From NCBI RefSeq assembly GCF_020622345.1, contig NZ_JACNMO010000008.1:1-64000 (forward strand): a stretch of DNA of 64,000 bases, given 5' to 3'. This stretch comes from Roseobacter weihaiensis (GTDB taxonomy: Bacteria; Pseudomonadota; Alphaproteobacteria; Rhodobacterales; Rhodobacteraceae). The translations under genes were made by a program, and so were the position numbers. Shown piece by piece: positions 1 to 9,860 of this stretch. The stretch's first letter is position 1. Each line of letters starts with the position of its first letter. The notes beneath the pieces were generated by a model. That model saw nothing but the letters and a program-made list of their open reading frames with translations, did no database searches and was not told where the DNA came from.

Positions 1-47
1 TTCAGCACAAACGCTCTCTGCGCCTCCATGAATTTACTCTTCTTCAT
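1..47 (-). mobile_element. IS3-family transposase OrfA, N-terminus only (runs off window)
   Basis: Reading leftward, a reading frame starts at an ATG after a good ribosome site (GGAGAG) and gives MKKSKFMEAQRAFVLK before the window ends. IS3-family OrfA proteins typically open with MKKS(K/R)FTEAQIAFVLK, so this is probably the first 16 residues of such a helix-turn-helix protein. OrfA binds the element's inverted repeats. The terminal repeat that should lie just to the right was not recognised. Sixteen residues is little to judge from, so the family call is tentative. Confidence 0.55.
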
Positions 48-334
48 AGAACTCTCCTTCTCCCGCACGCGGGATCATAAATGGAAAATTCCAGCTCTGA
101 TCGATCCAGCTTTCGGGCAGCAGGTCACTATCGGCTCAGGAACAAGGTCCCGGCAGCACTGATGGAATTGCCAGGCGCATCCAGCCCGTCTGTGTGAGCA
201 AAAGCGCGGAAAATCTCGCCCAGACCTGGGACACTTTCGGCTAGCACATCAAAAACCCGCAAACTCTTGTTACCAACGAGGCAGCATTGGGGGAAGGTCA
301 GGACCAAATTTCTCTGAACGACAGCAATAGTTGA
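48..334. other. Intergenic stretch between the IS fragment and cheD
   Basis: No gene is assigned here. A minus-strand frame is open from about 328 to a stop at 128-130 and reads like protein (ending near GTLFLSR), but it has no ATG, GTG or TTG start of useful length. It could be the tail of a disrupted gene downstream of cheD. No convincing IS end was found. Confidence 0.4.
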
Positions 335-850
335 TCAAAATAATTCCAATCCATTTCCCGCCTCTGTAGCTGGCATTGGAACTTCATTTTGTATGACCTC
401 ATCAGCCCGCGCTTTCTGCATCGCACGTCCGCTGGCTGGCCAGAACATGATGTGGCGCGCCGCATCTCCACCGAGAGAGTGTTTCTCACAGTGAATGCCT
501 TCTTTCTGAAGAAAATCGAGCGTGAATTCACTGTTCATCCTGCCGATATCACTCAGGCCGGCCACCATCCTGGCCCCGCCGAATGCCTTGGCGCGCAAAC
601 GATCCCGGCTGCCGCCAAGCTTGAGAATATCGTTGATCAATAGCTCCATTGCGTTGATCCCTGCCAGGTTGCAAACGCCGGTACTGTTGGTGCTGACAGT
701 CAAAAGCATGTGGTTCATGCCGCCAACCCGCGCGACAGGGTCCCAAAGGCAACACGAAACGCAGGATCCCAGAATGGTGGTTATCACCTGATCGGGATGT
801 CCACCGACGGCACGTTCGCCTTGAGTAATATGCCTACGATCCTTGCTCAT
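335..850 (-). CDS. cheD: Chemotaxis receptor glutamine deamidase CheD
   Basis: CheD deamidates specific glutamines on chemoreceptors and in many bacteria tunes CheC/CheA activity. The 171-residue protein has the family core: a catalytic cysteine in [12 protein letters not shown] (about residues 26-37), the histidine of GGMNHMLL, and the later FGGARM segment. Length is normal for CheD. Its ATG overlaps the cheB stop by 4 bp (ATGA), so the two are translationally coupled. It acts in the cytoplasm on membrane receptors. No receptor, cheA or cheW lies in the window, so the rest of the system is presumably to the right in transcription order or elsewhere. Confidence 0.93.
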   Translation of the reverse strand: MSKDRRHITQGERAVGGHPDQVITTILGSCVSCCLWDPVARVGGMNHMLLTVSTNSTGVCNLAGINAMELLINDILKLGGSRDRLRAKAFGGARMVAGLSDIGRMNSEFTLDFLQKEGIHCEKHSLGGDAARHIMFWPASGRAMQKARADEVIQNEVPMPATEAGNGLELF

Positions 851-2022
851 TGATTGTCCGCCCGAGAGAGGTTTTTCGCCGATTGTTTTGTGCCAGTGTG
901 ACCCAATCGAATGGCATCACCCAGCCGGTGTATCGGAAGTTGATGTTGAACGGCACCAATGCTGAAAGCCGCGCGTGGCATACCATAGACGACCGAGGTT
1001 TCTTCATCCTGACCAAATGTCACTGCGCCTGCCTCAGCAAGTTTCAGCATCCCTTCTGCACCATCTCGACCCAGACCGGTCAGAATCGCCGCCGTCACAC
1101 GACGCGCTTGCGGGACCGCAGAGTGAAAAAGATGGTCGACCGAAGGACAGTGAAGCATTTCGGGATCGTTATCCACAAACCGGCATTGCCATCCATTGGC
1201 CCGCTGAATGACCTCTGTATGGCGTCCAATGCCTGGGGCCAGCACAACGTCGCCACGTTCAAAAACCACGCCCTCTTCCGCCAGCCTGACGTTTTGCGGC
1301 AGCTGACGCTGCAAGCGCTCTGTAAAGCTTTGCAGGAAGTTTCCTGGCATATGCTGAACAATCACAACAGGCGGCCCGATCGGATCCAGCCGCGGCAAAA
1401 CCGCTTCGATTGCGGAGACACCCCCTGTCGAAGCGCCAATCACAATCAGCGAAGACCGACGGCAGGATATCCCACTCAGAGCAGGCGATGCGCCTGCACC
1501 GGGCGGCGTGTCATGCGGGTCCGGATTGCCCATTTGCAACCGGGCGACATTGGTACAGGCCGCTTGGTATACACGGTCACAGATGTCACGTGAAAGATCT
1601 TGATCAAAGCCTTTGGATGGCTTGAGAATACAGTCGATGGCCCCCCGCGAGAGGGCCTGTATGGCAGCATCACTGCCTTTGCTCGTCAGGCTGGAGAGCA
1701 TAACAACCGGCATCGGGCGCGCGCGCATCAGACGGGTCAAGAACTCCAGACCGCTCATGCCGGGCATTTCGATATCAAGCGTCAGAACATCCGCTGCATT
1801 GCGGCGCAGGAAATCCCGCGCCTCAACGGCATCACATGCCTCACCGACAATCTCCAACCGCCGGTCAGAAGAAAGCACGGTCCGCAGCCAGGCCCGTATG
1901 ACCCGCGAATCGTCTACGATAAGGACCTTCTTGGCCGGTTCGGAAGCAGAATGATTTGATGATGAAAAAAGCGCCAAGACATCTTCCCCAAAACTGCAGG
2001 CAACGCACCGCCCAATTGGCAC
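847..2022 (-). CDS. cheB: Chemotaxis response regulator and methylesterase CheB
   Basis: CheB removes methyl groups from chemoreceptor glutamates when phosphorylated by CheA. The 391-residue protein has an N-terminal receiver domain (about 31-150, phospho-acceptor Asp83 in [11 protein letters not shown]), a linker, and a C-terminal esterase domain with the catalytic triad visible as Ser198 (GASTGG), His224 (VQHMPGNF) and Asp320 ([11 protein letters not shown]). The given start is a GTG with a weak ribosome site. The first 30 residues precede the receiver domain and may be partly untranslated. It is cotranscribed with cheD. No FNR-type site is seen upstream, unlike the genes beyond 10 kb. Confidence 0.95.
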   Translation of the reverse strand: MPIGRCVACSFGEDVLALFSSSNHSASEPAKKVLIVDDSRVIRAWLRTVLSSDRRLEIVGEACDAVEARDFLRRNAADVLTLDIEMPGMSGLEFLTRLMRARPMPVVMLSSLTSKGSDAAIQALSRGAIDCILKPSKGFDQDLSRDICDRVYQAACTNVARLQMGNPDPHDTPPGAGASPALSGISCRRSSLIVIGASTGGVSAIEAVLPRLDPIGPPVVIVQHMPGNFLQSFTERLQRQLPQNVRLAEEGVVFERGDVVLAPGIGRHTEVIQRANGWQCRFVDNDPEMLHCPSVDHLFHSAVPQARRVTAAILTGLGRDGAEGMLKLAEAGAVTFGQDEETSVVYGMPRAAFSIGAVQHQLPIHRLGDAIRLGHTGTKQSAKNLSRADNQ

Positions 2023-2174
2023 GCCTTGTGAGCTATGCGGCAGATAAGTGAAGGCTGGCTTAATAGGGTCGAAGAAAATGGGGCGTGTTTCTAATCAATT
2101 TCGAACTGCGGTCCAGGAATTCATCAAGTATAATAAGTTAAATATAATAAAAACAAATAGTTAAGAGTATCTTT

Positions 2175-3323
2175 TTATGTGGACTCAGGTTCGATCAACT
2201 GACGCGAGATGATAACGCGCATGATTTCGTTGGTACCCTCAAGGATCTGGTGAACGCGCAGGTCGCGCACGATCTTTTCGATCCCGTAATCGGCAAGATA
2301 GCCGTAGCCCCCATGCAGTTGCAGGGCTTGATTTGCGACGTCAAAGGCCACATCGGTAACATAGAGTTTTGCCATGGCGCAAAACCTGCTGGCGTCCGGC
2401 GATTTGCTGTCGAGTTTCCAGGCCGCCTGCCGCAAAAACACACGGGCGGTTTGCAGCTTGACTTCCATATCGGCCAGTTTGAATTGCAACGCCTGAAAGC
2501 TGTTGATTGCGGTCCCAAAGGCCTGGCGCTCACTGGTGTAGGACAGGGCCGCGTTCAATGCTGCCTGCGCGCCGCCCAAGGCAGAGGCGGCGATGTTCAG
2601 ACGTCCCCCGTCAAGCCCCGCCATGGCATAGGAAAACCCGCGCCCTTCCTCACCAACCAGGTTTTCGCCGGGCACCTTGCAGGCGTCGAATTGCACCTGT
2701 GCCGTGGGCTGCGCGCGCCAGCCCATCTTATCCTCCAACCCGCCAAAGGAAATCCCGGTGCGATCCGCTTCGACCAAGACAGCGGAGATGCCGCGCGGGC
2801 CCGGCTCTCCGGTACGCACCATGGTGAGGTAAACATCGGAATAGCCGCCGCCCGAGATAAACGCCTTGGTGCCGTTCAGGACGTAGCCCTCGTTGTCGCG
2901 GTCTGCGCGGGTGCGCAGGGCGGCGGCGTCCGACCCTGATCCCGGTTCGGTCAGACAGTATGAAAACACCGCCTCCATACGGCACAGAGGCGGGAGCCAT
3001 CGGTCCTTGAGCGCCTCAGACCCATAGGCGTCGATCATGCCGCCGCACATGTTATGGATCGACAGAAACGACCCGACGGAGGGACAAGCCATTGCAAGGG
3101 CTTCGAAAACAAGCGTGGCATCAAGCCGGTTCAACCCCGACCCGCCGTGGTCTTCAGAGACGTAGATCCCGGCAAGACCCAGTTCGGCCACCTTTGGCCA
3201 GAGGTCTTTCGGGATCGTTCCGGCTGCCTCCCAGGCGCGGGCGTGCGGGGCGATATGCTCTTGTCCAAAACCATGGGCCATGTCGAAAATGGCCTGTTGT
3301 TCTTCCGTCAGTGCGAAATCCAT
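2175..3323 (-). CDS. Acyl-CoA dehydrogenase, isobutyryl-CoA dehydrogenase-like
   Basis: A flavin enzyme that introduces the alpha,beta double bond into acyl-CoA and passes electrons to ETF. The 382 residues fit the family length. Visible signatures are the substrate/FAD loop CLTEPGSGSDAA, the segment GLDGGRLNIAASALG, and near the C-terminus LHGGYGYLADYGIEKIVRD followed by ILEGTNEIMR, where Glu362 is the likely catalytic base. The start pattern resembles the branched-chain (valine pathway) group, but substrate cannot be fixed from sequence. A GAGG ribosome site precedes the ATG. It stands alone: no other valine-degradation genes are adjacent in the window. Confidence 0.9.
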   Translation of the reverse strand: MDFALTEEQQAIFDMAHGFGQEHIAPHARAWEAAGTIPKDLWPKVAELGLAGIYVSEDHGGSGLNRLDATLVFEALAMACPSVGSFLSIHNMCGGMIDAYGSEALKDRWLPPLCRMEAVFSYCLTEPGSGSDAAALRTRADRDNEGYVLNGTKAFISGGGYSDVYLTMVRTGEPGPRGISAVLVEADRTGISFGGLEDKMGWRAQPTAQVQFDACKVPGENLVGEEGRGFSYAMAGLDGGRLNIAASALGGAQAALNAALSYTSERQAFGTAINSFQALQFKLADMEVKLQTARVFLRQAAWKLDSKSPDASRFCAMAKLYVTDVAFDVANQALQLHGGYGYLADYGIEKIVRDLRVHQILEGTNEIMRVIISRQLIEPEST

Positions 3324-3388
3324 ATGCGCCTCGTCCCTCTTTGCCCCCGCACAGGGATAGCATCCTCCTCTCAGCCTGCAAGGGGCTC

Positions 3389-4438
3389 TCAGTAACCGGT
3401 CATCTCCAGATAGCCCTGACCGCTATGGGTTCCTTCGATCCGGACGGGCCCTTCCCAATAGGGGATCGAGGTGGTCATCCAGGCGGATCCGTTCAACGCC
3501 GATACCGTAACATCGACCCCTTTGTCGGGCAATTGCACGCGCCAGCGGGTCGGGACGTCGCGCCCTGCGACCCGTGTGGTGTCGAGCGGCGTGGCCAGGA
3601 AAGCGCCGTTGGGAAAGGCGGTTGTGGTCCCGTCAGGTTCGATCCAGGTGGCCTGGGTAAAATCGCTGCCATCGCTGTCATGCAGCGTAAAGCCCATCAG
3701 CCGGGGGCCCTCGTCAAAGACCATGGAGAACCAGTCCCAGCTGACCTGCGTCGCGGCCAGTGGCTGCGAGGCCCACTCCCGGTCCAACCAGGCGGTCCCG
3801 GTGACCTCGACAGGCCCGTCCGGCAGCATCAGCGTGCCCTCAACCGCATAAAAGGGCTGCGAGTAATAGTAACTTGCGCGCCCGCTGGCGGATTTCTGAG
3901 AAAAACCGTTCTCACCGTGAAACACCAGTGGTCCCTGCGCGGTGAGCGTGACCTGATAGCCGAAATCCGCCCCCATGGCCCGCATTTCGACCTGATCCAG
4001 CGTGTCGCCTGCCATATGCCACTCGTCAATCCAGGCCTCAAACGGCGCCGCCGTGACACCTGCCTGCCCGACCCCGCCGCGCGCGATCCGCTCCGCCACG
4101 AAATGGTCCTGCGGGGTGGTCACCGCCGCGTGCCCCATCCAGAGCTGAGGACTGTCCCAACCGGGGCGCTCCTCCGGGGCCATGGCGGAGCGAAAGAGCG
4201 TCCACTGCAGGCCGAAATCACGCCCCTGATCGTCCTTGAGGTTGGCGGTCACATACCACCATTCGATCTGATACGCGGGATGGGCCCCGTGATCGGCTGG
4301 AAAGGCAAAGCTGCCCCCGCGCTCCGGCTGCGCAAAAGCGTCCGCTGACTGGCCCAGGCCCGCAAACCCCTGCGCGACACCCTGACCCGCAAAAATCACA
4401 AGGAAAATAAATGCATACAGCATGCTTCTAACGTTCAT
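3389..4438 (-). CDS. Secreted AttH/CrtC-like lipocalin-fold protein
   Basis: The 349-residue product starts with a signal peptide (MNVRSMLYAFIFLVIFAGQG, cleavage near AQG). It then shows the pattern of AttH/hydroxyneurosporene-synthase-like proteins: YQIEWWYVTANL near residue 56, LDREWASQPL and SWDWFSMVF further on. These proteins are often called secreted hydrolases, but the activity is not firmly known. It overlaps the end of the preceding permease gene by 11 bp and has an AAGG ribosome site, so it is the third gene of an ABC exporter operon. This three-gene set (ATPase, FtsX-type permease, AttH-like protein) recurs in proteobacteria, which suggests a role in lipid or envelope handling. That role is inferred. 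Confidence 0.82.
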   Translation of the reverse strand: MNVRSMLYAFIFLVIFAGQGVAQGFAGLGQSADAFAQPERGGSFAFPADHGAHPAYQIEWWYVTANLKDDQGRDFGLQWTLFRSAMAPEERPGWDSPQLWMGHAAVTTPQDHFVAERIARGGVGQAGVTAAPFEAWIDEWHMAGDTLDQVEMRAMGADFGYQVTLTAQGPLVFHGENGFSQKSASGRASYYYSQPFYAVEGTLMLPDGPVEVTGTAWLDREWASQPLAATQVSWDWFSMVFDEGPRLMGFTLHDSDGSDFTQATWIEPDGTTTAFPNGAFLATPLDTTRVAGRDVPTRWRVQLPDKGVDVTVSALNGSAWMTTSIPYWEGPVRIEGTHSGQGYLEMTGY

Positions 4439-6803
4439 TGCTAAACACCTTCAGCAGCCGTTGTGGATCGGTGCGGGCGAGTTTGACCGCCGGCCAGAGC
4501 GCCGCCAGGAAAGCGGCGACAAGCGTCAACCCCGCCAGACGCAGATAATCCAGCGGGAAAAAATACATTGGCAATCGCCACCCGAACGCCTCGACATTCA
4601 CGACCGCCAGAAGCACCCAGGCAAGCAGCAGTCCGACCGGCACCGCCAACACGCCGGTCAGGGCCGCGAGGCACACCGCCCGCACCACCTCCAACCGGGA
4701 GAGAGCGGCCCGGGTCAGCCCCAGGGCCCAGACCGGAGCCAGCTGCGGCAGCCGCATCGTCGCCAGCGTCAGCAGGCTGATGAGAATGGCCAGCCCCGCC
4801 ACCGACAGGGTCAGCACATTGAGGGCGGCGGTCACCGAGAAGGTCCGCTCAAACACCTGAAGCGAAAACGCCTTGAGATCGGTCTGGTTTATCAGCGCCT
4901 CCTCGTCCAGATCAAAGCGGGCGCGCAGCGCCGCCGCGAGCGCCTCCGGCTGATCGGTGCGCACCCCGAACCGCAGGCGCGGCACGTCCGGGTAGCGCGC
5001 GGAAAAGAGCGCCTCGCCCAGGATCATCTGGCCCGCGGAATTCCCATAATCGCTGTAGATGCCGATCAGGCGGTCGCCCGTGGGAAGTGTCTGGCCAATC
5101 CCCCAGCCCTCGCGCCGGGCCAGCTGTTCATTCACCAACACGCCCTCCCCGGCGGCGAGAGCGTCCCAGACATCCGGCGTTGCTTGCAGTAAGGGCCAGT
5201 GGGTGCGGTAGGTCTCATGATCGCGAATGCCGAACACCTCCGCCGGCAACCCGCCCAGACGGGTGTCCACGGAAACGATGGGCAGAACGGCATCGGCGGC
5301 GGTGCCCAGATAGCCCAGCAGCGCCTCGGCCTGCGCCGCGTCGCGGGCATTGAGGTAGAGCTCGGAAGCCAGCCGCTGGTCCAGGTAGGCGGTGAAGGTC
5401 ATCCGAAAGCTGGACACCATCGTCGACACACCGATGTTGGCGGCCATCGCCAGCAACAGCGCCATCAGCGCCATGGAAAGACCGGGCAATTGCTGACGGC
5501 TGTCGGCCCAGAACCACTGCACAACGGCGCGGGTGCTGAGACGTTCGGCGACGCTCAGGCATTGTGCGAGAAACCAGGGGACGCAAAAGGCGGCCCCGAT
5601 CAACAGGCACGCCAGCAGCGCAAAGCCCGCCAGAATCCCCTCGCCCCAAAGAGCAACAAGGATCCCCAGGAGGAACAACAGGACGGCCCCCCCGGCCAGC
5701 CGCTGCCCGGCCACGGAGGCCCCCACGCTCATCGCCCTTGGGTGATTGAAAGAGAGCAGCGGCATCTGCGCCAGCTTGAACAGGGCCGCCGCCGCGGCGA
5801 TCGCGGTGCCCGCCAGCGCCATGCCAAGCCCCGAGGCCCACCAGGCCGCGCGCAGCTGCAACTGCCCCGCGACATCGGCTCCGTAAAGCCCCCGCAGCGT
5901 GGCGGCCACATCCGGCAAAAGCGCCGCGGCGATCAGATACCCAAGGGCAACCCCCGCCGCCCCGGCAAGCAGGGCGAACACCGTCAGCTCCGCCACCAGC
6001 AGCAGCATCAGCCGGTTGAGGGGCAGCCCCAGAGCGCGCAGGGTTCGGAAAACGCCGCGGCGCTGCTCAAAGGCGAGGCCGACCGCGCCATAGACGATGA
6101 AAATTCCCACCGCAAAGGACAAGAGCCCGAAAGCCGTCAGGTTGAGGTGAAAGCTCTGCGTCAGCCGGGTCACATCCGTTTGCACCCCGGCCTGCGCCAC
6201 CCGGTATTCCGGCGGCAGCGGTGCGTGGTTCAGCGGCATCACGGAGCCCAACAGCAAGCGCTTGATCGATCCTTGTGGCCCCATGACCTGCTGCGCCTGT
6301 GCGATATCCATCAACACGCTGCCGCGCGGCCGTGTCGCGTCCGGGCGCAGGATGAGCGTTGATCCCGCGAGTTCGGGTATGTCGTCGGGATGCGCCATCG
6401 CCAGCGCCTCCGTTCCCAGCATGGCTGTCAGACCGCCTTCCTCTCCTGCGCTCTCGGGCAAGGCTGCGGGAAAGGTCAGAGGATCTATGCCGACAATGCG
6501 AAACGATTGCCCGTTAATGTCCACCTGCCCCTCCAGCACGGGGCTCACGGGCCAACCGAGCCGCCGCAGGCTTACGTACTCCGCAACGCTCAGCGCTGCC
6601 CCGTCGCGGCGCACCACACGGCTGACGTCCGCCGCCCCCAGCAGGTCCGAGGCCTGGGCGTAACTGGCCCGCGCCTCCGCGTTGATGGCCTGCACCCCCG
6701 ACCAAAGGGCGGTAGACAGCGCGAGGCCCGCCAGCAGGGTTATCAGCTGCCACGGGTTGTAGCGCCAATGCGACCAAAGCGCCTGAACCCCCTGCCCGAT
6801 CAT
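4428..6803 (-). CDS. FtsX/MacB-type ABC transporter permease
   Basis: A 791-residue inner-membrane protein with one transmembrane helix near the N-terminus (about 15-35), a large extracytoplasmic region (about 36-215), then groups of helices around 220-400, and a second extracytoplasmic region followed by a final three-helix bundle (about 660-780). This duplicated FtsX layout is typical of large permeases that extract lipids or lipoproteins rather than import solutes. Its ATG overlaps the ATPase stop (ATGA) and its end overlaps the AttH-like gene, so the three are one operon. Substrate unknown. Alternative family names are LolC/E-like or YbbP-like permease; the length and duplication favour YbbP. 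Confidence 0.88.
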   Translation of the reverse strand: MIGQGVQALWSHWRYNPWQLITLLAGLALSTALWSGVQAINAEARASYAQASDLLGAADVSRVVRRDGAALSVAEYVSLRRLGWPVSPVLEGQVDINGQSFRIVGIDPLTFPAALPESAGEEGGLTAMLGTEALAMAHPDDIPELAGSTLILRPDATRPRGSVLMDIAQAQQVMGPQGSIKRLLLGSVMPLNHAPLPPEYRVAQAGVQTDVTRLTQSFHLNLTAFGLLSFAVGIFIVYGAVGLAFEQRRGVFRTLRALGLPLNRLMLLLVAELTVFALLAGAAGVALGYLIAAALLPDVAATLRGLYGADVAGQLQLRAAWWASGLGMALAGTAIAAAAALFKLAQMPLLSFNHPRAMSVGASVAGQRLAGGAVLLFLLGILVALWGEGILAGFALLACLLIGAAFCVPWFLAQCLSVAERLSTRAVVQWFWADSRQQLPGLSMALMALLLAMAANIGVSTMVSSFRMTFTAYLDQRLASELYLNARDAAQAEALLGYLGTAADAVLPIVSVDTRLGGLPAEVFGIRDHETYRTHWPLLQATPDVWDALAAGEGVLVNEQLARREGWGIGQTLPTGDRLIGIYSDYGNSAGQMILGEALFSARYPDVPRLRFGVRTDQPEALAAALRARFDLDEEALINQTDLKAFSLQVFERTFSVTAALNVLTLSVAGLAILISLLTLATMRLPQLAPVWALGLTRAALSRLEVVRAVCLAALTGVLAVPVGLLLAWVLLAVVNVEAFGWRLPMYFFPLDYLRLAGLTLVAAFLAALWPAVKLARTDPQRLLKVFSNER

Positions 6804-7495
6804 TGCGCGGCTGCCGCTCCGGCACCGGCCGCTGACCTCTCACTCACCGCCCCGTGAGAGAGTATGAGCCGCCGCCCCATGCGGGCCGCCTGCCGGGCAG
6901 AATGGGTCACCATCAAGACCGCTGCCCCGGCTTCCTGAGCGCTTTCCAGCATCAGCGCCAGGACGGTGTCTGCGGTATCTTCATCCAGGTTGCCGGTGGG
7001 CTCATCCGCCAGGATCAGCCTGGGACGGGCCGCCAGCGTGCGCGCAATGGCGACCCGCTGTTGCTGGCCACCGGACAGTGCTTCGGGATACTTCTCAAGG
7101 TGATGCTCGAGCCCGATGCGGGCCGCCAGATGATCCGTCCACGCAGGATCAAATGCACCGCAAAGCCGCGCGTGAAAGGCAATATTGGCGCCCACCGTCA
7201 GACTGGGGATCAGGTTGAACTGTTGGAAGATGACACCCACGGTGCCGCGGCGCATTTTTGCCAGCTCTGTGTCGGAAAGGCGCGTGATCTCGGTGCCCTC
7301 AACCTCGATTGCCCCCTGCGTTGGTGCGTCGAGACCCGCGATCAGATGAAGGACGGTGCTTTTCCCGCTGCCGGATTCACCCTCCAACGCCAGTGTCTCG
7401 CCTGCGCCAAGGTCGAAAGAGACATCGCGCAGCACCTCAACAGCCGTCCCCCCCACGGAATAGCTTTTTGCAACATGTGAAAGTCTCAATACCAT
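6800..7495 (-). CDS. ABC transporter ATPase of the LolD/MacB family
   Basis: The 231-residue protein is a single nucleotide-binding domain: Walker [10 protein letters not shown] (about residue 38), Q-loop in [14 protein letters not shown], signature LSGGQQQR, and Walker [15 protein letters not shown]. The [10 protein letters not shown] pattern and the [10 protein letters not shown] segment place it with ATPases that pair with FtsX-type permeases, and the next gene encodes one. The C-terminus ends in an alanine/glycine tail. It is the first gene of the operon. The roughly 195 bp upstream, before the oppositely oriented neighbour's end, hold no recognised operator. Confidence 0.93.
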   Translation of the reverse strand: MVLRLSHVAKSYSVGGTAVEVLRDVSFDLGAGETLALEGESGSGKSTVLHLIAGLDAPTQGAIEVEGTEITRLSDTELAKMRRGTVGVIFQQFNLIPSLTVGANIAFHARLCGAFDPAWTDHLAARIGLEHHLEKYPEALSGGQQQRVAIARTLAARPRLILADEPTGNLDEDTADTVLALMLESAQEAGAAVLMVTHSARQAARMGRRLILSHGAVSERSAAGAGAAAAQ

Positions 7496-7691
7496 CTCTG
7501 TTCGCCCGGTTTCGTTCTACATGCCAAGAGATGGCGCAGTCCGGCAGGAACACAAGGGACGAGACGCGGTTAATCGACCACGGAACGCGGGCCAATTGCC
7601 ACCTCTGTCTTCAGCATTTGAGACCACATCATCATTGCATGCTGATCAAAACATCAAGAACGCGCAGCAAATATCTGATTATGATATCCTT

Positions 7692-8675
7692 TCACAGGCA
7701 GTCAGCTACTGCCACAGCCAAAGCATCCGCACTGTTAAACCCGGCTTCGACCCGTCCGGCCCCGCACCAGTCTCCGGCAGCACCAAGCCCCTTTTGTGGG
7801 TCCACAAGACAGGGTTGCTCTGCCGGGCAGGCAACCTTTGCAAAGCGCCATTTGTGCAGCGACACATATTGCGCGCGCCCTACCTCAAGCCCGGTAGCCG
7901 CCGCCAAAGCATTGCTGAGGCGGGCGGTCACCGCCTGCGCATCGTCTTCCAAATGGGCCTCTGCCCAATCATTCGAGGATTGGCACAGGATGCTCGTGGC
8001 CTCGGACCGACCCGGTTTGGAGTTGTTCAGCGCGATCCAAGCGAGGGGGCTGTCGCGCACCACTGCCGCCTCCCATCCCGTATCAAGCGGATCGGCAAAG
8101 CCCAGCATCAGACTGTAGCAGCCCTGCATCCGGGCGGTATTCAGCGCGTCGCTTTCAGCAAATTCAACTGGCATGAGCTGTGCCGACTGCTCTGCGGGTG
8201 CCGTGCAGAGAACCCAGTCGTAGGGGCCATATCTCTCCCCATCGAGCGCGATGAGAGACCATGCCGCCCCGACCCGTTCAATGGCGGCAACGCGCGTGCT
8301 GCGCCACACCTTCTGGTCGACCGCCAGCGCCTTGCACAGCGCATTCATCCCAGGCAGCGCCACATAGCGCGGGGCTGTCCATGCCCGGCCCGATGCCTGC
8401 CCGGCGGTCAAATCGACCAGTTCCGGCGACCAGCGGGCGACGGTTCCATCCGCCAGAAAAGGGGTCAGAAATTCGCGAAATGCCGCGGTATGGGCCGTAA
8501 AGTACTGCGCCCCGTGATCGAACTGAAAATCTTCCGCACGCCGGGTCGACATCCGCCCGCCAAAGCCGCGTGATTTCTCAAAGATATCAACGTCCGCCTG
8601 TGCCACCAGACGCTGGGCCAGCCGCAACCCGGTGATACCGGCACCGATAATGGCAATGCGAGGGAGATGAGACAT
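7692..8675 (-). CDS. FAD-dependent oxidoreductase, renalase/amine-oxidase-like
   Basis: The protein opens with a Rossmann FAD-binding motif (IAIIGAGITGLRLAQRL), followed by FEKSRGFGGRMSTRR with the second FAD-contacting glycines, and closes with a GDWCGAGRVEAGFNSADA segment that contacts the flavin. About 327 residues is the usual size for renalase-like bacterial oxidoreductases. The substrate is not known. I chose the ATG at 8675, preceded by AAGGG, over an upstream in-frame start at 8744 because the Rossmann strand begins right after it. It stands alone between the ABC operon and the decayed channel gene. Confidence 0.85.
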   Translation of the reverse strand: MSHLPRIAIIGAGITGLRLAQRLVAQADVDIFEKSRGFGGRMSTRRAEDFQFDHGAQYFTAHTAAFREFLTPFLADGTVARWSPELVDLTAGQASGRAWTAPRYVALPGMNALCKALAVDQKVWRSTRVAAIERVGAAWSLIALDGERYGPYDWVLCTAPAEQSAQLMPVEFAESDALNTARMQGCYSLMLGFADPLDTGWEAAVVRDSPLAWIALNNSKPGRSEATSILCQSSNDWAEAHLEDDAQAVTARLSNALAAATGLEVGRAQYVSLHKWRFAKVACPAEQPCLVDPQKGLGAAGDWCGAGRVEAGFNSADALAVAVADCL

Positions 8676-8839
8676 GATGGACCCTTCGTTTAATCTATCC
8701 AAGGACTTAGGCCGCTGACGCGTGGCGGCCAGCATGCCGCGCAAAAACGGCAGATGTCATCCCGCGGCGCCCACCCGGTCACCCGGCGGATTGAAGCTGC
8801 GCATCTGCCGCGGCTTGCGCGGCCTCTGCCTGGTCCCTG

Positions 8840-9849
8840 GTGTCGACCGACGATGACACGCGGCGCTGCCATTTCGATGTTTTTCTCCTGAAAGCCCTTC
8901 GGGATCGCATTCGGTGCTTCGCGCCGGATCAGGAATTGCTGGCCGGGTTCGGAGGTGAACTTGATCCCGATCTTGTAATCTGTCCCGATCAGGGCCACCG
9001 CGCCCTGACTTTTGAGCGGAGCCGGAAACTGCCCATCGAGTTCCGGGGATTCGAGCAACTCAACCCCTACTTTCTTGACCAGCTTGCGGAGTTTTTTCAG
9101 ATCACTCGTCGAGCGAGACTTCAAACGACAGCTTGACCGCGACCCAGTCCCGGCTGTGGTTCTGGATCGTACCCATGGAACTGAACGGGATCGTAAAGAC
9201 CGGCCCGCTGTGGTGACGCAGCCGCACGGAGAGCCGGCTGCCGCCCACACCTCCTTCGCCGTCGGGCAACTCCTCTGCACCCTCGCCCGCGCCATCCCTG
9301 GTGCCGTCGAAAAACGTGCCGGACGTCCGCCACGCGGAGACCCCGATCATGGTCAAGATTGCCGCACTCACCAGCCCCGGCAGGATGCGCTGCGCCCCGG
9401 TCAGATCTTTGGTGAAGGGGTCGATGTTCCGGGCATAGATGATGAAAAACGCCGTCCCGACAGTGATGGCCGCTTCCAGCAACGAAAATAGGCCCTGGAT
9501 GCGTCCGGCCTGCTTGCCTTCTGACGAGGACAACAGACGATCCCGCCGGATGCCGGTACTTCGAAAAGGGACGGGCCGGCACAATCGCTGCAAAGGATCG
9601 GTTCCGCGCATTTACTCCCTCGCTGAGCGCACCGGTCAGATTGCCATTGGCCTGTGCAAGGATCTGCAGCACCAGCAAGAAGATGCAAATCGCAGGCCAG
9701 GCGCGCGCGGTGAAGCCGACCACCTTGCAGGGCCCTTCCCTGTCTCGGCGCATGACGTGCCTTGCTTCCTCGTCCAGCAGGCCGGACGGGTGACTGCGTG
9801 CATCGCGAGAGCCTGTCAAAAGCGCCAGGATGACGAACCGGACCACCAT
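8840..9849 (-). pseudogene. Decayed MscS-family mechanosensitive channel gene
   Basis: Pieces of one protein lie in different minus-strand frames. From right to left: a transmembrane-like start (MVVRFVILALLTG near 9849, then ICIFLLVLQILAQ), a second piece from about 9550 (GRIQGLFSLLEAA and VSAAILTMIG), then GPVFTIPFSSMGTIQNHSRD typical of the MscS beta domain, then after a frameshift at about 9108 the C-terminal domain (DLKKLRKLVKKVGVEL, IGIKFTSEPGQQF). At least two frameshifts are needed, and most of the pore and beta-domain start is missing between the helices and GPVFTIPF. The parts are clearly homologous to MscS channels, which release solutes under hypo-osmotic shock, but no functional product is possible. 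Confidence 0.8.
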
Positions 9850-9860
9850 CCCCGATCCGA

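Noticed and set aside
7638-7655. CTGATCAAAACATCAA upstream of the ABC operon
   Set aside because: The spacer is six bases instead of four and the genes behind it are outside the regulated set.
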